Below, piece after piece: positions 17,540 through 25,419 of a stretch of 32,316 bases of DNA. The number at the start of each line of letters is the position of its first letter. The stretch's first letter is position 1. Under the pieces are notes generated by a model that was not told the origin of the DNA, searched no databases, and was given only the letters and a program-made list of their open reading frames with translations. This DNA is from Flavobacteriia bacterium (lineage in GTDB: Bacteria; Bacteroidota; Bacteroidia; Flavobacteriales_D; Crocinitomicaceae): assembly GCA_947446925.1 (NCBI GenBank), contig CANFHU010000028.1:1-32316 (forward strand). Direction: 5' to 3'. The position numbers and the translations under genes were made by a program.

Positions 17540-18461
17540 TTTAAGTGTAGAACATTTAATAGGGATTAAAGACCTAACGGAAAACGACATTCAGTTGATT
17601 TTCAAGACTGCAGATAGTTTTAAGGAAATTATCAATCGTCCAATTAAGAAGGTGCCTTCGTTGCGTGATATTACCATTGCGAATTTGTTTTTTGAGAATT
17701 CAACCCGTACAAGACTTTCTTTTGAATTAGCACAAAAACGTTTATCAGCCGATGTAATCAATTTCAGTGCGGCTTCGAGTTCTGTGAAAAAAGGAGAAAC
17801 CTTAATTGATACGGTAAATAACATCTTGTCTATGAAAGTAGATATGGTGGTGATGCGTCACCCAAACCCAGGAGCAGCACATTTCTTATCCACGAAAGTG
17901 AAGGCAAAAATTATCAATGCAGGGGATGGAACACACGAACATCCAACACAAGCCTTATTAGATGCATATTCCATTCGTGAGCGTTTGGGGGATGTAGCTG
18001 GTAAAAAAGTAGTGATTGTGGGTGATATTTTACATTCACGTGTTGCGCTTTCGAATATATATTGTTTGCAAAAATTAGGTGCTGAAGTGATGGTTTGTGG
18101 ACCAACTACCTTAATCCCAAAATACATTCAAGATCTTGGAGTAAAAGTTGAACATAACTTACGTAAAGCATTAGATTGGTGTGATGTAGCAAACATGTTG
18201 CGTATTCAATTGGAGCGACAAGATATTAAGTATTTCCCATCCTTACGTGAGTACTCGATGCAGTATGGATTGAACAAAGAAATCTTAGAATCTCTCGATA
18301 AAGAAATCGTTGTGATGCACCCAGGACCAATCAACCGTGGCGTAGAAATCACGAGTGATGTTGCGGATAGTAAACAATCGATTATCCTAGATCAAGTAGA
18401 GAACGGGGTAGCTGTTCGTATGGCAGCAACATATTTATTGGCTTCGAAAATAGAAAGGTAG
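17532..18461 (+). CDS. pyrB: Aspartate carbamoyltransferase catalytic subunit
   Basis: Catalyses carbamoyl phosphate + aspartate to carbamoyl aspartate, the committed step of pyrimidine synthesis, in the cytoplasm. The 309-residue protein is standard length. The carbamoyl-phosphate site STRTR (57-61, in FFENSTRTRLSFE), the HEHPTQALLDAYSI block (from residue 135) and the MHPGPINRGVEI block near the C-terminus are intact. It starts inside the 3' end of pyrR (eight-base overlap). No regulatory subunit pyrI follows. The stop is seven bases before the first 137-bp repeat. Confidence 0.97.
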   Translation: MDNLSVEHLIGIKDLTENDIQLIFKTADSFKEIINRPIKKVPSLRDITIANLFFENSTRTRLSFELAQKRLSADVINFSAASSSVKKGETLIDTVNNILSMKVDMVVMRHPNPGAAHFLSTKVKAKIINAGDGTHEHPTQALLDAYSIRERLGDVAGKKVVIVGDILHSRVALSNIYCLQKLGAEVMVCGPTTLIPKYIQDLGVKVEHNLRKALDWCDVANMLRIQLERQDIKYFPSLREYSMQYGLNKEILESLDKEIVVMHPGPINRGVEITSDVADSKQSIILDQVENGVAVRMAATYLLASKIER

Positions 18462-18468
18462 TTTTTTT

Positions 18469-18605
18469 ATCACAAAGGCCACGAAGACACAAAGAAACAC
18501 AAAGGAGTAGTTGATTTGACTCGGAGGTTCTTTTGAGTTTAACTTTGTGTACAAAGTCTAATTCTCCGTGCACTTTGAGTAATTCTTAGTGACTTTGTGT
18601 TAAAA
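18469..18605. repeat. 137-bp direct repeat, copy 1
   Basis: Identical base for base to 18620-18756, with a 14-base spacer (151-bp period). The first ~38 bases (CACAAAGGCCACGAAGACAC..) are an imperfect reverse complement of the last ~39 (CTCCGTGCACTTTGAG..GACTTTGTGTTA), and the middle contains ACTTTG-TGTA-CAAAGT (18542-18557), so each copy can fold into a long imperfect hairpin. No coding potential is apparent. Confidence 0.95.
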
Positions 18606-18619
18606 ATGAGTAGCTGTTA

Positions 18620-18756
18620 ATCACAAAGGCCACGAAGACACAAAGAAACACAAAGGAGTAGTTGATTTGACTCGGAGGTTCTTTTGAGTTTAACTTTGTG
18701 TACAAAGTCTAATTCTCCGTGCACTTTGAGTAATTCTTAGTGACTTTGTGTTAAAA
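18620..18756. repeat. 137-bp direct repeat, copy 2
   Basis: Perfect second copy of 18469-18605. Together they fill most of the 412-base gap between pyrB and the STAS gene. Perfect identity points to recent duplication or ongoing homogenisation. Confidence 0.95.
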
Positions 18757-18847
18757 TAAAGTTTGAAACCATTTTAAAACCCATGTAATTAACATTTCAT
18801 TGTTTGTTTGATTTTAAAAACCATGAAGCACACATCTTATTATCGTG

Positions 18848-18855
18848 TATATTTG
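18848..18855 (+). promoter_or_regulatory. TANNTTTG -7 box upstream of the STAS gene
   Basis: TATATTTG matches the Bacteroidota -7 consensus, 18 bases before the ATG at 18874. No good -33 TTTG lies at the right distance. Confidence 0.45.
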
Positions 18856-18873
18856 GCATAATTATTAAGAATT

Positions 18874-19215
18874 ATGAATTTCGTTGTTACAGAAAATACA
18901 CATTTTGCGCTCGTAACGTCCAAAGTGGATAAATTGGATGCTTCCAACGCTTCGGATCTGAAAAATGAATTAATCATCTTGAATAAAAAAGGGATTAACT
19001 CTATCGTTATTGATTTATCTGCAACAAAATACTGTGATTCATCTGGTTTAAGTGCAATTTTAGTAGCAAATCGTTTGTGTAAAGATACTAATGGCAAATT
19101 TGCATTAAGTGGATTACAAGCAAACGTAACAAAAATGATTGCTATTTCGCAATTGGATAAGGTATTATCTATCACAGCATCGCTAGAAGAAGCAACCGCG
19201 TTGATGGCGAACTAA
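18874..19215 (+). CDS. STAS-domain anti-sigma factor antagonist
   Basis: A 113-residue single STAS domain resembling SpoIIAA/RsbV. The phosphorylation site loop reads YCDSSGLSAIL: D55-S56-S57-G58, with S57 in the position of the SpoIIAA phosphoserine. In known systems the unphosphorylated form binds an anti-sigma kinase and frees the sigma factor; no kinase or sigma factor gene is in the window. ATG 18874 is preceded by a TANNTTTG box, and the rnz start follows the stop after two bases, so the two are co-transcribed. This pairing with ribonuclease Z recurs in Bacteroidota. Confidence 0.88.
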   Translation: MNFVVTENTHFALVTSKVDKLDASNASDLKNELIILNKKGINSIVIDLSATKYCDSSGLSAILVANRLCKDTNGKFALSGLQANVTKMIAISQLDKVLSITASLEEATALMAN

Positions 19216-19217
19216 TT

Positions 19218-20129
19218 ATGTCGTTTCAACTAACCATTTTAGGTTCTGGAGCAGCTTTACCCACTGCATTTCGTAAGCCAACATCCCAATATATTAATTG
19301 TAATGAACGACACATTTTGATAGATTGTGGAGAAGGAACACAGTCGCAAATTCGTATTGCCGGAATAAAACTGCAAAAAATTACCCATATATTAATTTCA
19401 CACCTACATGGCGACCACTATTTTGGGTTGGTGGGCTTATTAAGCACCATGCATTTATTGGGGCGCGACCAAGGAGTAACGATTTACGGGCCGGAAGAAT
19501 TGGAACGTATCGTGCGTTTACAACTGGAAGTAGGGCATGCGAAACTAGGTTTTTCGTTGGAGTTTGTTTCGTTAAATGGCAAAGAACATCGCCTTTTGTT
19601 TGAGGATAAAAGTCTTGAAATTCATACATTTCCATTAAAACATAAAATACCAACCAACGGATTTATAGTCAAAGAAAAGCCGAAAGAACGTTCCATCATT
19701 GGTGAAGCATTACGCGAATCCGGCGTTTCCTTGATGGCTGTACCTTATTTTAGACGCGGAGAAGATTTTATAAGCGAGGAAGGTGAAACATTTTATGCAG
19801 ATGATTTTACCTATGCGCCAAAGCCTTCCAAATCTTATGCATTTTGTTCCGATACTATTTATACCGAAAGTATTGTTCCTTACATAAATGGGGTGGACGT
19901 CTTATATCACGAAGCGACATTTACCGAAAAAGAAGCCGTTCGCGCGAAAGCAACCATGCATTCCACCGCAAAACAAGCAGCGACCATTGCGCAAAAAGCA
20001 GGTGTTGGTCGTTTGTTACTAGGTCACCTAAGCGCCAGATTTGATGGGGTAGAAGCCCATTTGAAAGAGGCGAGTCCTGTGTTTGAGAATGTGGTGGTGG
20101 TGAGTGATTTTGATGTGGTGGAGATTTGA
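19218..20129 (+). CDS. rnz: Ribonuclease Z
   Basis: Zinc-dependent endonuclease that matures tRNA 3' ends, of the metallo-beta-lactamase fold. The 303-residue protein has the metal-binding motif SHLHGDHYFGL with H62, H64, D66 and H67, the N-terminal LTILGSGAALPT strand, HKIPTNGF, and the later SDTIYTE and YHEATF and LLGHLSARF blocks, so it is complete. It begins two bases after the STAS gene. It is the last + strand gene before the - strand defence island and marks the likely left boundary of that island. Confidence 0.96.
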   Translation: MSFQLTILGSGAALPTAFRKPTSQYINCNERHILIDCGEGTQSQIRIAGIKLQKITHILISHLHGDHYFGLVGLLSTMHLLGRDQGVTIYGPEELERIVRLQLEVGHAKLGFSLEFVSLNGKEHRLLFEDKSLEIHTFPLKHKIPTNGFIVKEKPKERSIIGEALRESGVSLMAVPYFRRGEDFISEEGETFYADDFTYAPKPSKSYAFCSDTIYTESIVPYINGVDVLYHEATFTEKEAVRAKATMHSTAKQAATIAQKAGVGRLLLGHLSARFDGVEAHLKEASPVFENVVVVSDFDVVEI

Positions 20130-20154
20130 GAATTTTTTGTAAACTATAAATCTT

Positions 20155-20170
20155 CCCTCCTGGAGGAGGG
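20155..20170. terminator. GC-rich hairpin after rnz
   Basis: CCCTCC / GGAGGG around a TGGA loop, 25 bases after the rnz stop, followed by another GGGAGG stretch at 20177-20182. No T-tract, so intrinsic termination is uncertain; it may be a repeat. The rest of 20130-20257 holds nothing recognisable. Confidence 0.4.
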
Positions 20171-20257
20171 ATAAGAGGGAGGTGACAGTATTCGAAACAC
20201 TAACATAGTATAGAAATTCGGTATTTCCGTTTTTCTTTAAGAAAATAATCATTTTTG

Positions 20258-20282
20258 AGTATGTCGGAAATTCCGACATACT
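20258..20282. repeat. 25-bp palindrome with CGGAAATTCCG core
   Basis: Perfect 12-bp arms (AGTATGTCGGAA / TTCCGACATACT) around a single A. It lies between the convergent ends of rnz and the RhuM remnant. The core CGGAAATTCCGAC recurs at 20684-20696 on the other side of the remnant. It may be a bidirectional terminator, a protein-binding operator or a mobile-element end. Confidence 0.75.
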
Positions 20283-20286
20283 GAAT

Positions 20287-20520
20287 TCATTTATAGGTTT
20301 TACCATCAGAGGCAGTTGTTTCCATTTTGGAAATAACTGAAATTTCATTCAATTCACCAGACTCAATAATATTTTTATGATGTTTACTTATTGCAGGAAC
20401 CTCTACGCCAAAAAGTTGAGCTATATTTTTTTGAGTTAACCAAAAACTTTCATTATGATAAGTTACATTTATGTTAACATTACTGCTTTCTGTTTGGTAA
20501 AATATGATTTGGTTTTCCAT
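20287..20520 (-). pseudogene. Truncated RhuM-family protein remnant
   Basis: A 77-residue ORF matching only the N-terminus of the RhuM/virulence-protein family: MENQIIFYQTE start, then ESFWLTQKNIAQLFGV (~24-39), AISKHHKNIIESGELNE and SKMETTASDGKTYK. Full-length members are around 300 or more residues and continue after DGKTYK with the YNLD..ISVGYRV block. Here a stop follows at once, and the 25-bp palindrome begins four bases later, so the 3' two-thirds is missing. RhuM genes are often found inside type I restriction-modification operons, which agrees with the neighbourhood. The fragment might still act as a small DNA-binding protein, but a broken gene is more likely. Confidence 0.75.
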
Positions 20521-20902
20521 TTTTGGTATGTATTTTTAAATTAGTTTTTGATTATTTATTAATCTAATTTAATGATTAAAATTTAATTTATTGCTTTGAT
20601 GGGTATTTTTTTTGATTTGTTCAGAACTTAGATAAGTGTAATAAAAGTAGGGTAGATGTCAGTTTTAAAATGTTTTAACTTGACGGAAATTCCGACGAAT
20701 TGATTTTACTAATCATGACCTTTACAATTGAAGATAGATAAATTTTACAGTGCAAAAGTTCTTTATGAGGATCATTCAGGGATTAAAAACATCGTTGATC
20801 CTCCATATAAAGTTACTCCATCTCGAAAGTTTGATTTTTTGTAATAGTCTCAAACATGATAGAAATTCAATTCATTTTTTTAATACACTGTAGAATTGTA
20901 GA
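20521..20902. other. Intergenic region between RhuM remnant and HIRAN gene
   Basis: A 382-base AT-rich gap. It contains the palindromic core CGGAAATTCCG at 20684-20694 (shared with 20265-20275) and a short + strand reading frame at 20728-20844 described separately. No promoter could be assigned with confidence. Confidence 0.6.
20728..20844 (+). pseudogene. Possible 3' fragment of an unknown gene
   Basis: A + strand frame of 38 codons ends ..YEDHSGIKNIVDPPYKV then TPSRKFDFL and a stop. Its residue composition looks more protein-like than random AT-rich sequence, but it has no good start (TTG only) and no family is recognised. It could be the remnant of a gene lost at the island edge, or chance. 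Confidence 0.2.
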
Positions 20903-21559
20903 TTATAAAAACTCAACAGATATAAAAACACGTTTTAAAACCCCATTTCTTTCTATATGATGAACCTTAATTTTTGGTATGAAATTCGTTTTATAAAAAA
21001 CTTTTGAATGAATCAGTTTCATATAACCTAATTCAATATCTCTGATATACAAAAGCACAGCCTTTTTATCAAATGGATTTGTTGGTTCTAATTTATATGA
21101 TAAAGTGTCTCCCACATTTAGCGAATCAGAAGAAATTTGTCTCGATGAAAGACCAGAAATTTCAGATATAAACTTTAAGTTTTTTGAAGAATTAAAATTA
21201 GTTAAAAACTCAAAATTATCTGTAGGTAAAATTCCTTGCGTTTGAGAAAGCATATAATAAATGTCCTTTTTTTTAGATTGGTCTACTTTCCAAAAAGTAT
21301 AAAAATCATTTAAATCATTTCTTTCAATTTTTGGTATTCTTTGACCAAATATAGAAAGTACATTTTCCGTATATGTTTTTTCCAAGTCTGGAAATCCTGT
21401 ATAAAGCTTAAAACCTTCTTTTTTAGCTTTTTCAACTCCCTCTGTAAGATAATTAAAAGTAATTCCATTCGAAGAACTATATCGAATTATGCCAATAGGA
21501 ATCCTTCTAGAACCTTGTCCTTTTCTCCAAATAAGGTATATGTTTCCAATTCTTGACAT
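20903..21559 (-). CDS. HIRAN-domain protein with HipA N1/HipS-like N-terminus
   Basis: A 218-residue protein directly downstream of the HipA-like kinase; its ATG shares one base with the kinase stop (TAATG). The N-terminal half (~4-120: IGNIYLIWRKG..ITFNYLTEG..GFPDLEKTYTENVLSIFGQRIP..RNDL..ILPTDNFEFL) has the layout of the HipA N-subdomain 1 / HipS family: short beta strands, an F-x-Y segment, a P-L-x-x-x-Y turn and a terminal G-x-x-x-D-x-F-E-F. Residues ~130-218 resemble a HIRAN domain (ISGLSS..LNVGDTLSYKLEPTNPFDKKAV..ELGYM), a fold known to bind DNA ends or 3' single strands. The inference is a partner or inhibitor of the kinase that also senses DNA. No helix-turn-helix is seen. The assignments rest on pattern resemblance. 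Confidence 0.6.
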   Translation of the reverse strand: MSRIGNIYLIWRKGQGSRRIPIGIIRYSSSNGITFNYLTEGVEKAKKEGFKLYTGFPDLEKTYTENVLSIFGQRIPKIERNDLNDFYTFWKVDQSKKKDIYYMLSQTQGILPTDNFEFLTNFNSSKNLKFISEISGLSSRQISSDSLNVGDTLSYKLEPTNPFDKKAVLLYIRDIELGYMKLIHSKVFYKTNFIPKIKVHHIERNGVLKRVFISVEFL

Positions 21560-22647
21560 TATAAATGTAATATTCTAACTACTCGCAAAGATACCAAATT
21601 AATAATGAATTTTTTTCGAATATCAGGTAATTTCGATGAATTCAAATGATCTGGCAATTCTCTATCAATATTTTGAATTAATAGGGTTAAATCATTTAAA
21701 TTAAAATTTATTTTTATTCGATCTTGTATACTGTTAAATATCTCCGGGTATAATTCTTTTATTTTAAACAGCACATCAAAATGTTTTGGTTTTTTTCCAT
21801 TTTCTAAACGTATTTCAGACAAACCTTTTGATGCATATTTACCAAGTAATTCAGAAGAACTGTTGTAACCTATTATTTTATCGTCATCAAGTTCTCTTCC
21901 TAAACAACACCCACTGTCATAAATTGGTGAAAATAAGGAATTAGCAAAATTACTCTGATTTAATAATGTATTTCTTTTAATTCCATTTTCTCTTTCTTCA
22001 TCGAACTTACGTAATTGATGTATTAATTTCATAAAAAAATGATGAAATTTTGCTTTTATTTTATTTATAACATCATTCTCAGAATTTATTTTTCGGTTTA
22101 ATTCATCTAATTTTTCTTGATATAATGTTATAAATCCCCAGTTTTCTTGGTGTCTATCAGAATTACCAATTAAAGCATCAAATATCATCATTTCAATTAT
22201 TTTATTTTCTGCATCTTTTAATTGAAAAGTATCAAGTGAGTCTATAATAAAATCTAATGTGTATCTATTTTCATCTGTGTTTGGATTATAATTTGCATCA
22301 TAACCTCTCAAGTATTCTATACCTTCTGTTAAAGTATCTGTTGAATTCTTTATCATAGATTTTGATAAACATCCTAAAGGTTGTTTGGATGATTTATCAT
22401 AAGCTATATTATAATCTAATAAATCAAATCCAAACCACTGACCAATTTTTGAAGCAATTATTTCACTCCAAAACTCAAGAGGATACCTTATACTTCCTTC
22501 TTTCGTTTCTTTTGAACCTTTAAAAAAATAATTTTTATCATTTTCAGGATTAACATAAATTTTCTTAGAACGAGTACCACCTGTACTTGAATATGGATTA
22601 ATACTCCAGTTTGAAATGTCCGTAAATGTTGGTATGTAATTATTCAT
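21559..22647 (-). CDS. HipA-like serine/threonine kinase
   Basis: A 362-residue protein kinase-like protein of the HipA C-terminal type. ATG 22647 is preferred over two in-frame TTG codons just upstream. Key residues are present: ATP-binding lysine K43 in NYFFKGS, the catalytic loop IGNSDRHQENWGF with D164, H166 and N169, and the metal-binding aspartate D244 in IYDSGCCLG. A charged, partly coiled-coil insert (~175-235) separates the last two. The HipA N-terminal subdomain 1 is missing from this chain; its equivalent seems to be the next gene, as in split HipBST systems. HipA and HipT toxins phosphorylate aminoacyl-tRNA synthetases and stop growth; the target here is unknown. Very AT-rich, last intact pair of the defence operon. 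Confidence 0.75.
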   Translation of the reverse strand: MNNYIPTFTDISNWSINPYSSTGGTRSKKIYVNPENDKNYFFKGSKETKEGSIRYPLEFWSEIIASKIGQWFGFDLLDYNIAYDKSSKQPLGCLSKSMIKNSTDTLTEGIEYLRGYDANYNPNTDENRYTLDFIIDSLDTFQLKDAENKIIEMMIFDALIGNSDRHQENWGFITLYQEKLDELNRKINSENDVINKIKAKFHHFFMKLIHQLRKFDEERENGIKRNTLLNQSNFANSLFSPIYDSGCCLGRELDDDKIIGYNSSSELLGKYASKGLSEIRLENGKKPKHFDVLFKIKELYPEIFNSIQDRIKINFNLNDLTLLIQNIDRELPDHLNSSKLPDIRKKFIINLVSLRVVRILHL

Positions 22648-22708
22648 CAACAAGTATTATGCTTTTATTTATATGAAATTTATATTTTAAGTTAATAATT
22701 AAAACTCG

Positions 22709-24160
22709 TTAAATACCAAATCTTTTCACATTTTCTAAAATCCTTTTTATTTTATTTTGTTCCATTCCAATTTTTGAAAATAGAATGGATAAAAACAAAT
22801 ACTGAGATAAATTAAAAAGATCGTGAATTTTAAACTGACCCTCTAAATCTCTTTCACTTTTGTGATTTATATGTGACAATGAGTTGCTTATATTTTTTAA
22901 TTTTTCAGAAGCCGTTGTAAAATCAGATTCGTCAATGTAAAATGAAATGACTTCTTTATTTTGATTTAAATAATGTTTTAATATTGTGACTAATTTAATT
23001 TCCGATTTTTCATTTTTATCACCTTTTTTAGAAGGTTTTAAACTATCGTGAATAAAATTAAAATCTTCAATAGTAATTACGGAATTATTTTTAAGTTTCT
23101 TTAAACAATCAATAACTTTTGTTTTTTGAGGATTAAAATCATTTAAGTAATTAGTGTAAGTAATTTCATTATCTTTTTTATAAAACGCTTCAATTACTTG
23201 AACAATGTTTAAAATAATATTCGTGTATTCACTGAAATAAAGAGATCTATTTCCGTTCTTCCATATTGGTTTTATAGTGTAATTAAATAAACTAATACAG
23301 GATTCGAAATCATCATATATTGAAAACCATTTTTTGAAAATATTTTCTAATTCAACATCAGAAAAATTCCATAAATTAATATTTGTTTTATCAGATGTGA
23401 TTGATTCGAATTGAATTTGTTTTAAATGATTTTTGATGTAAACATTACATTCTATTCTGATATCTTTCAGATAATAACATTCTAAAATCTGAAGTTCTTT
23501 CCCTGATAATAAAAATAATAATTGTTCTAATTTTGAATGAATTTCTAATTGCTCATTAATTGAAATCGATTGCTTTGTTTCTATTTTAACAAAAAACTTA
23601 GTTTCAGAATTTGAATAATTATATAAATCTGTACTGAGTTTATTTTTATTGCAAATACTAATCTTGTAATCATCTAATTCAAAAATCCGATCATTAAGTT
23701 TATTAATTAATAATACTCCTTCTTGATTTATATAATTGTAAACTATTGTATTAGAGTAAAATGAATTCGGTAGGTTGTATCTCAAATATAGATTGTCAAA
23801 TATTTTATTATTTATATCTGTCAAATGAATTTTTTCAATGATTATCTGTATATCAATTACAATTTTATATAAGCCGGTTCCTATTTGATTTTCTGTGTAA
23901 AAAACATTAGAAAAATCAATTAACGAAATTTTTCTGCTTATATGATTTATTTCACCTAAAATTACTTGAGAAGGTTCTATTTTATTAATTTCATTATGAA
24001 TGATTTGTTTCCCATCAAAATGTATATTCGAATAAATTTCAAGTTTAAAATTATTATTGAGAGTATCAATAAATAATTCTCCAGGTAATTTAATATTTGG
24101 AAATTGAGGTAAAAACCAATTCCCTCTCATGATAGTATAATTATTTTGTTTACTTGTCAT
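22709..24160 (-). CDS. ApeA-like HEPN-domain anti-phage protein, catalytic Arg replaced
   Basis: A 483-residue cytoplasmic protein one base after hsdS. The N-terminus (MRGNWFLPQFPNIKLPGELF, ~11-30) matches the ApeA N-terminal domain pattern G-x-W-x-L-P..P..x-G-x-L, and the last ~150 residues are helical with a HEPN-like motif near the end. ApeA is a known abortive-infection protein whose HEPN ribonuclease uses R-x4-6-H. Here the motif reads S425-N-S-L-S-H430, so histidine is kept but the arginine position is serine (codon AGC, one base from an arginine codon). Either the protein is inactive, it works without RNase activity, or the Arg comes from elsewhere. Very AT-rich. Family call from pattern resemblance. 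Confidence 0.6.
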   Translation of the reverse strand: MTSKQNNYTIMRGNWFLPQFPNIKLPGELFIDTLNNNFKLEIYSNIHFDGKQIIHNEINKIEPSQVILGEINHISRKISLIDFSNVFYTENQIGTGLYKIVIDIQIIIEKIHLTDINNKIFDNLYLRYNLPNSFYSNTIVYNYINQEGVLLINKLNDRIFELDDYKISICNKNKLSTDLYNYSNSETKFFVKIETKQSISINEQLEIHSKLEQLLFLLSGKELQILECYYLKDIRIECNVYIKNHLKQIQFESITSDKTNINLWNFSDVELENIFKKWFSIYDDFESCISLFNYTIKPIWKNGNRSLYFSEYTNIILNIVQVIEAFYKKDNEITYTNYLNDFNPQKTKVIDCLKKLKNNSVITIEDFNFIHDSLKPSKKGDKNEKSEIKLVTILKHYLNQNKEVISFYIDESDFTTASEKLKNISNSLSHINHKSERDLEGQFKIHDLFNLSQYLFLSILFSKIGMEQNKIKRILENVKRFGI

Positions 24161-24161
24161 T

Positions 24162-25328
24162 TTAACCCACCTTCACCTGCCCATTCATCAACATTGGCAA
24201 TAACCAATCTCTTAATTCTGAAAGTTTTTGGTTTTCAATTTTATTTTTTTCTAAATTCTTAAAAATTGAGTCTGTTAGATTATCATATTTTTCAATAAAT
24301 ATTTCATTTTGAAAAATTGGGGTTTTTCTTAAACTACCTAATCCAATAAATTTTTGAATGCTACCTGAAACTACATTTTTCATATATCTTTCCATATCTA
24401 TGGATTTCAAAAACATATAAATAAAGTTTTTATATTTTAAAATATGTGATGTTTTGAATATTGCAACATTTTTCACAGCAAACTCAATTACAGTCTCCTC
24501 AACCTTGTATATTGTACCAATATTACCAATCATTGAAAATAGAATATCACCAGTTTCTACTTGACTGCGTTTATTTATGGAATCATAATCTTCTTTTGAA
24601 ATCAGGTTTGCCTCATTAAAATCTAATCCTGTAGCTTTTAAATTTTTAGAAGTAATTAATGGAAAACCTTTATCTTTTGATTTTGGAGAATCATGTGTAC
24701 CATCTTTAACCTCTATAATTTTATCCAACTCTTTCACCTCCCATCCCTCAGGTATCTCTCGCTTCAACTCCTCACTCCAAACCATTTTACCACCAGAACT
24801 TTTGTAAGGCTTACCATCTTCGTTTGGGAAATCAAACTGCACGAACCAATAATCATATATGAGTTTAGCCATGGCTTCTAACTCTGAATTTATTTTATTG
24901 TTGAGTTCTATTTTGGCATCGAGGTCGGAAAGGACTTTGGCGATTTGGGATTGAGATTTTAATTCGGGTAATTGAACTTTAATATCGTAATATGCTCCAA
25001 AAGTCATACTTGGTACTCCTGTTCCAGAATTTAAATAACTTAAATCTAATTGCTTTAAATAATTATATAAGTAATAAGCATTAGCCTTTTTCTTGTCAAC
25101 AATAGAATAATAGATTGTATCAACAGTCCAAAATGGTTTATTTGTATACTGAATATTTGAAAGTGTTCCTTTTCTAGGTAATAGAATACTTTCATCTTCG
25201 TATAAAGATTGATTTCCAAACCTCATTATTCCTCCACTACCAAAAATAGGGATTCCTCCATTTTCGATATGTTTATGATCTTTACCGTTTTTTATTTCAA
25301 GTAAATCTTTAAGAATATATTTATTCAT
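24162..25328 (-). CDS. hsdS: Type I restriction-modification specificity subunit S
   Basis: The 388-residue subunit that sets the DNA target of the HsdR2M2S complex. Two target-recognition domains are visible: TRD1 about 1-125 (IPIFGSGGIMRFG, a common start of TRDs, and SGTGVPSMTFGAYYDIKV), then the central conserved helix (LPELKSQSQIAKVLSDLDAKIELNNKI, ~116-145, extended to WFVQFDFPNEDGKPYKSSGG), TRD2 about 200-335 (IEVKDGTHDSPKSKDKGFPL start) and the C-terminal helix (ENQKLSELRDWLLPMLMNGQ). Both halves are intact, so a bipartite target is expected. Its ATG overlaps the end of the small ORF at 25321-25419 by eight bases (ATGAATAA). The bases contacted cannot be predicted by eye. Confidence 0.93.
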   Translation of the reverse strand: MNKYILKDLLEIKNGKDHKHIENGGIPIFGSGGIMRFGNQSLYEDESILLPRKGTLSNIQYTNKPFWTVDTIYYSIVDKKKANAYYLYNYLKQLDLSYLNSGTGVPSMTFGAYYDIKVQLPELKSQSQIAKVLSDLDAKIELNNKINSELEAMAKLIYDYWFVQFDFPNEDGKPYKSSGGKMVWSEELKREIPEGWEVKELDKIIEVKDGTHDSPKSKDKGFPLITSKNLKATGLDFNEANLISKEDYDSINKRSQVETGDILFSMIGNIGTIYKVEETVIEFAVKNVAIFKTSHILKYKNFIYMFLKSIDMERYMKNVVSGSIQKFIGLGSLRKTPIFQNEIFIEKYDNLTDSIFKNLEKNKIENQKLSELRDWLLPMLMNGQVKVG

Positions 25329-25419
25329 ATCTCAACCCTTTCAAATTAGTTTCAATATCTTGCTCCAAGACTTTCGATTCTGCAACCGTAATTTCTGTAT
25401 ATCGTTTATATTGTTTCAT
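25321..25419 (-). CDS. Small ORF coupled to hsdS (paralog of the 27475-27627 ORF)
   Basis: Encodes 32 residues: an MKQYKRYTE head, AESKVLEQDIETNLK helix, and an LRYE end. The stop overlaps the hsdS ATG by eight bases, exactly as its paralog at 27475-27627 overlaps the AlbA-domain gene. The 77 bases at 25343-25419 align without gaps to 27551-27627 with eight mismatches. The helix also matches the last residues of HsdM. It may be a leader peptide that couples translation, a tiny HsdM-tail mimic, or a scar of recombination. The overlap and preserved reading frame argue that it is at least translatable. Confidence 0.5.
   Translation of the reverse strand: MKQYKRYTEITVAESKVLEQDIETNLKGLRYE

Noticed and set aside
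18469-18756. Repeat pair considered as a CRISPR array
   Set aside because: Only two copies, 137 bp each with a 14-base spacer; no short repeat/30-40 bp spacer pattern and no cas genes.
22648-22653. TTG start codons for the HipA-like kinase
   Set aside because: An ATG two codons downstream is available and nothing supports the extra residues.
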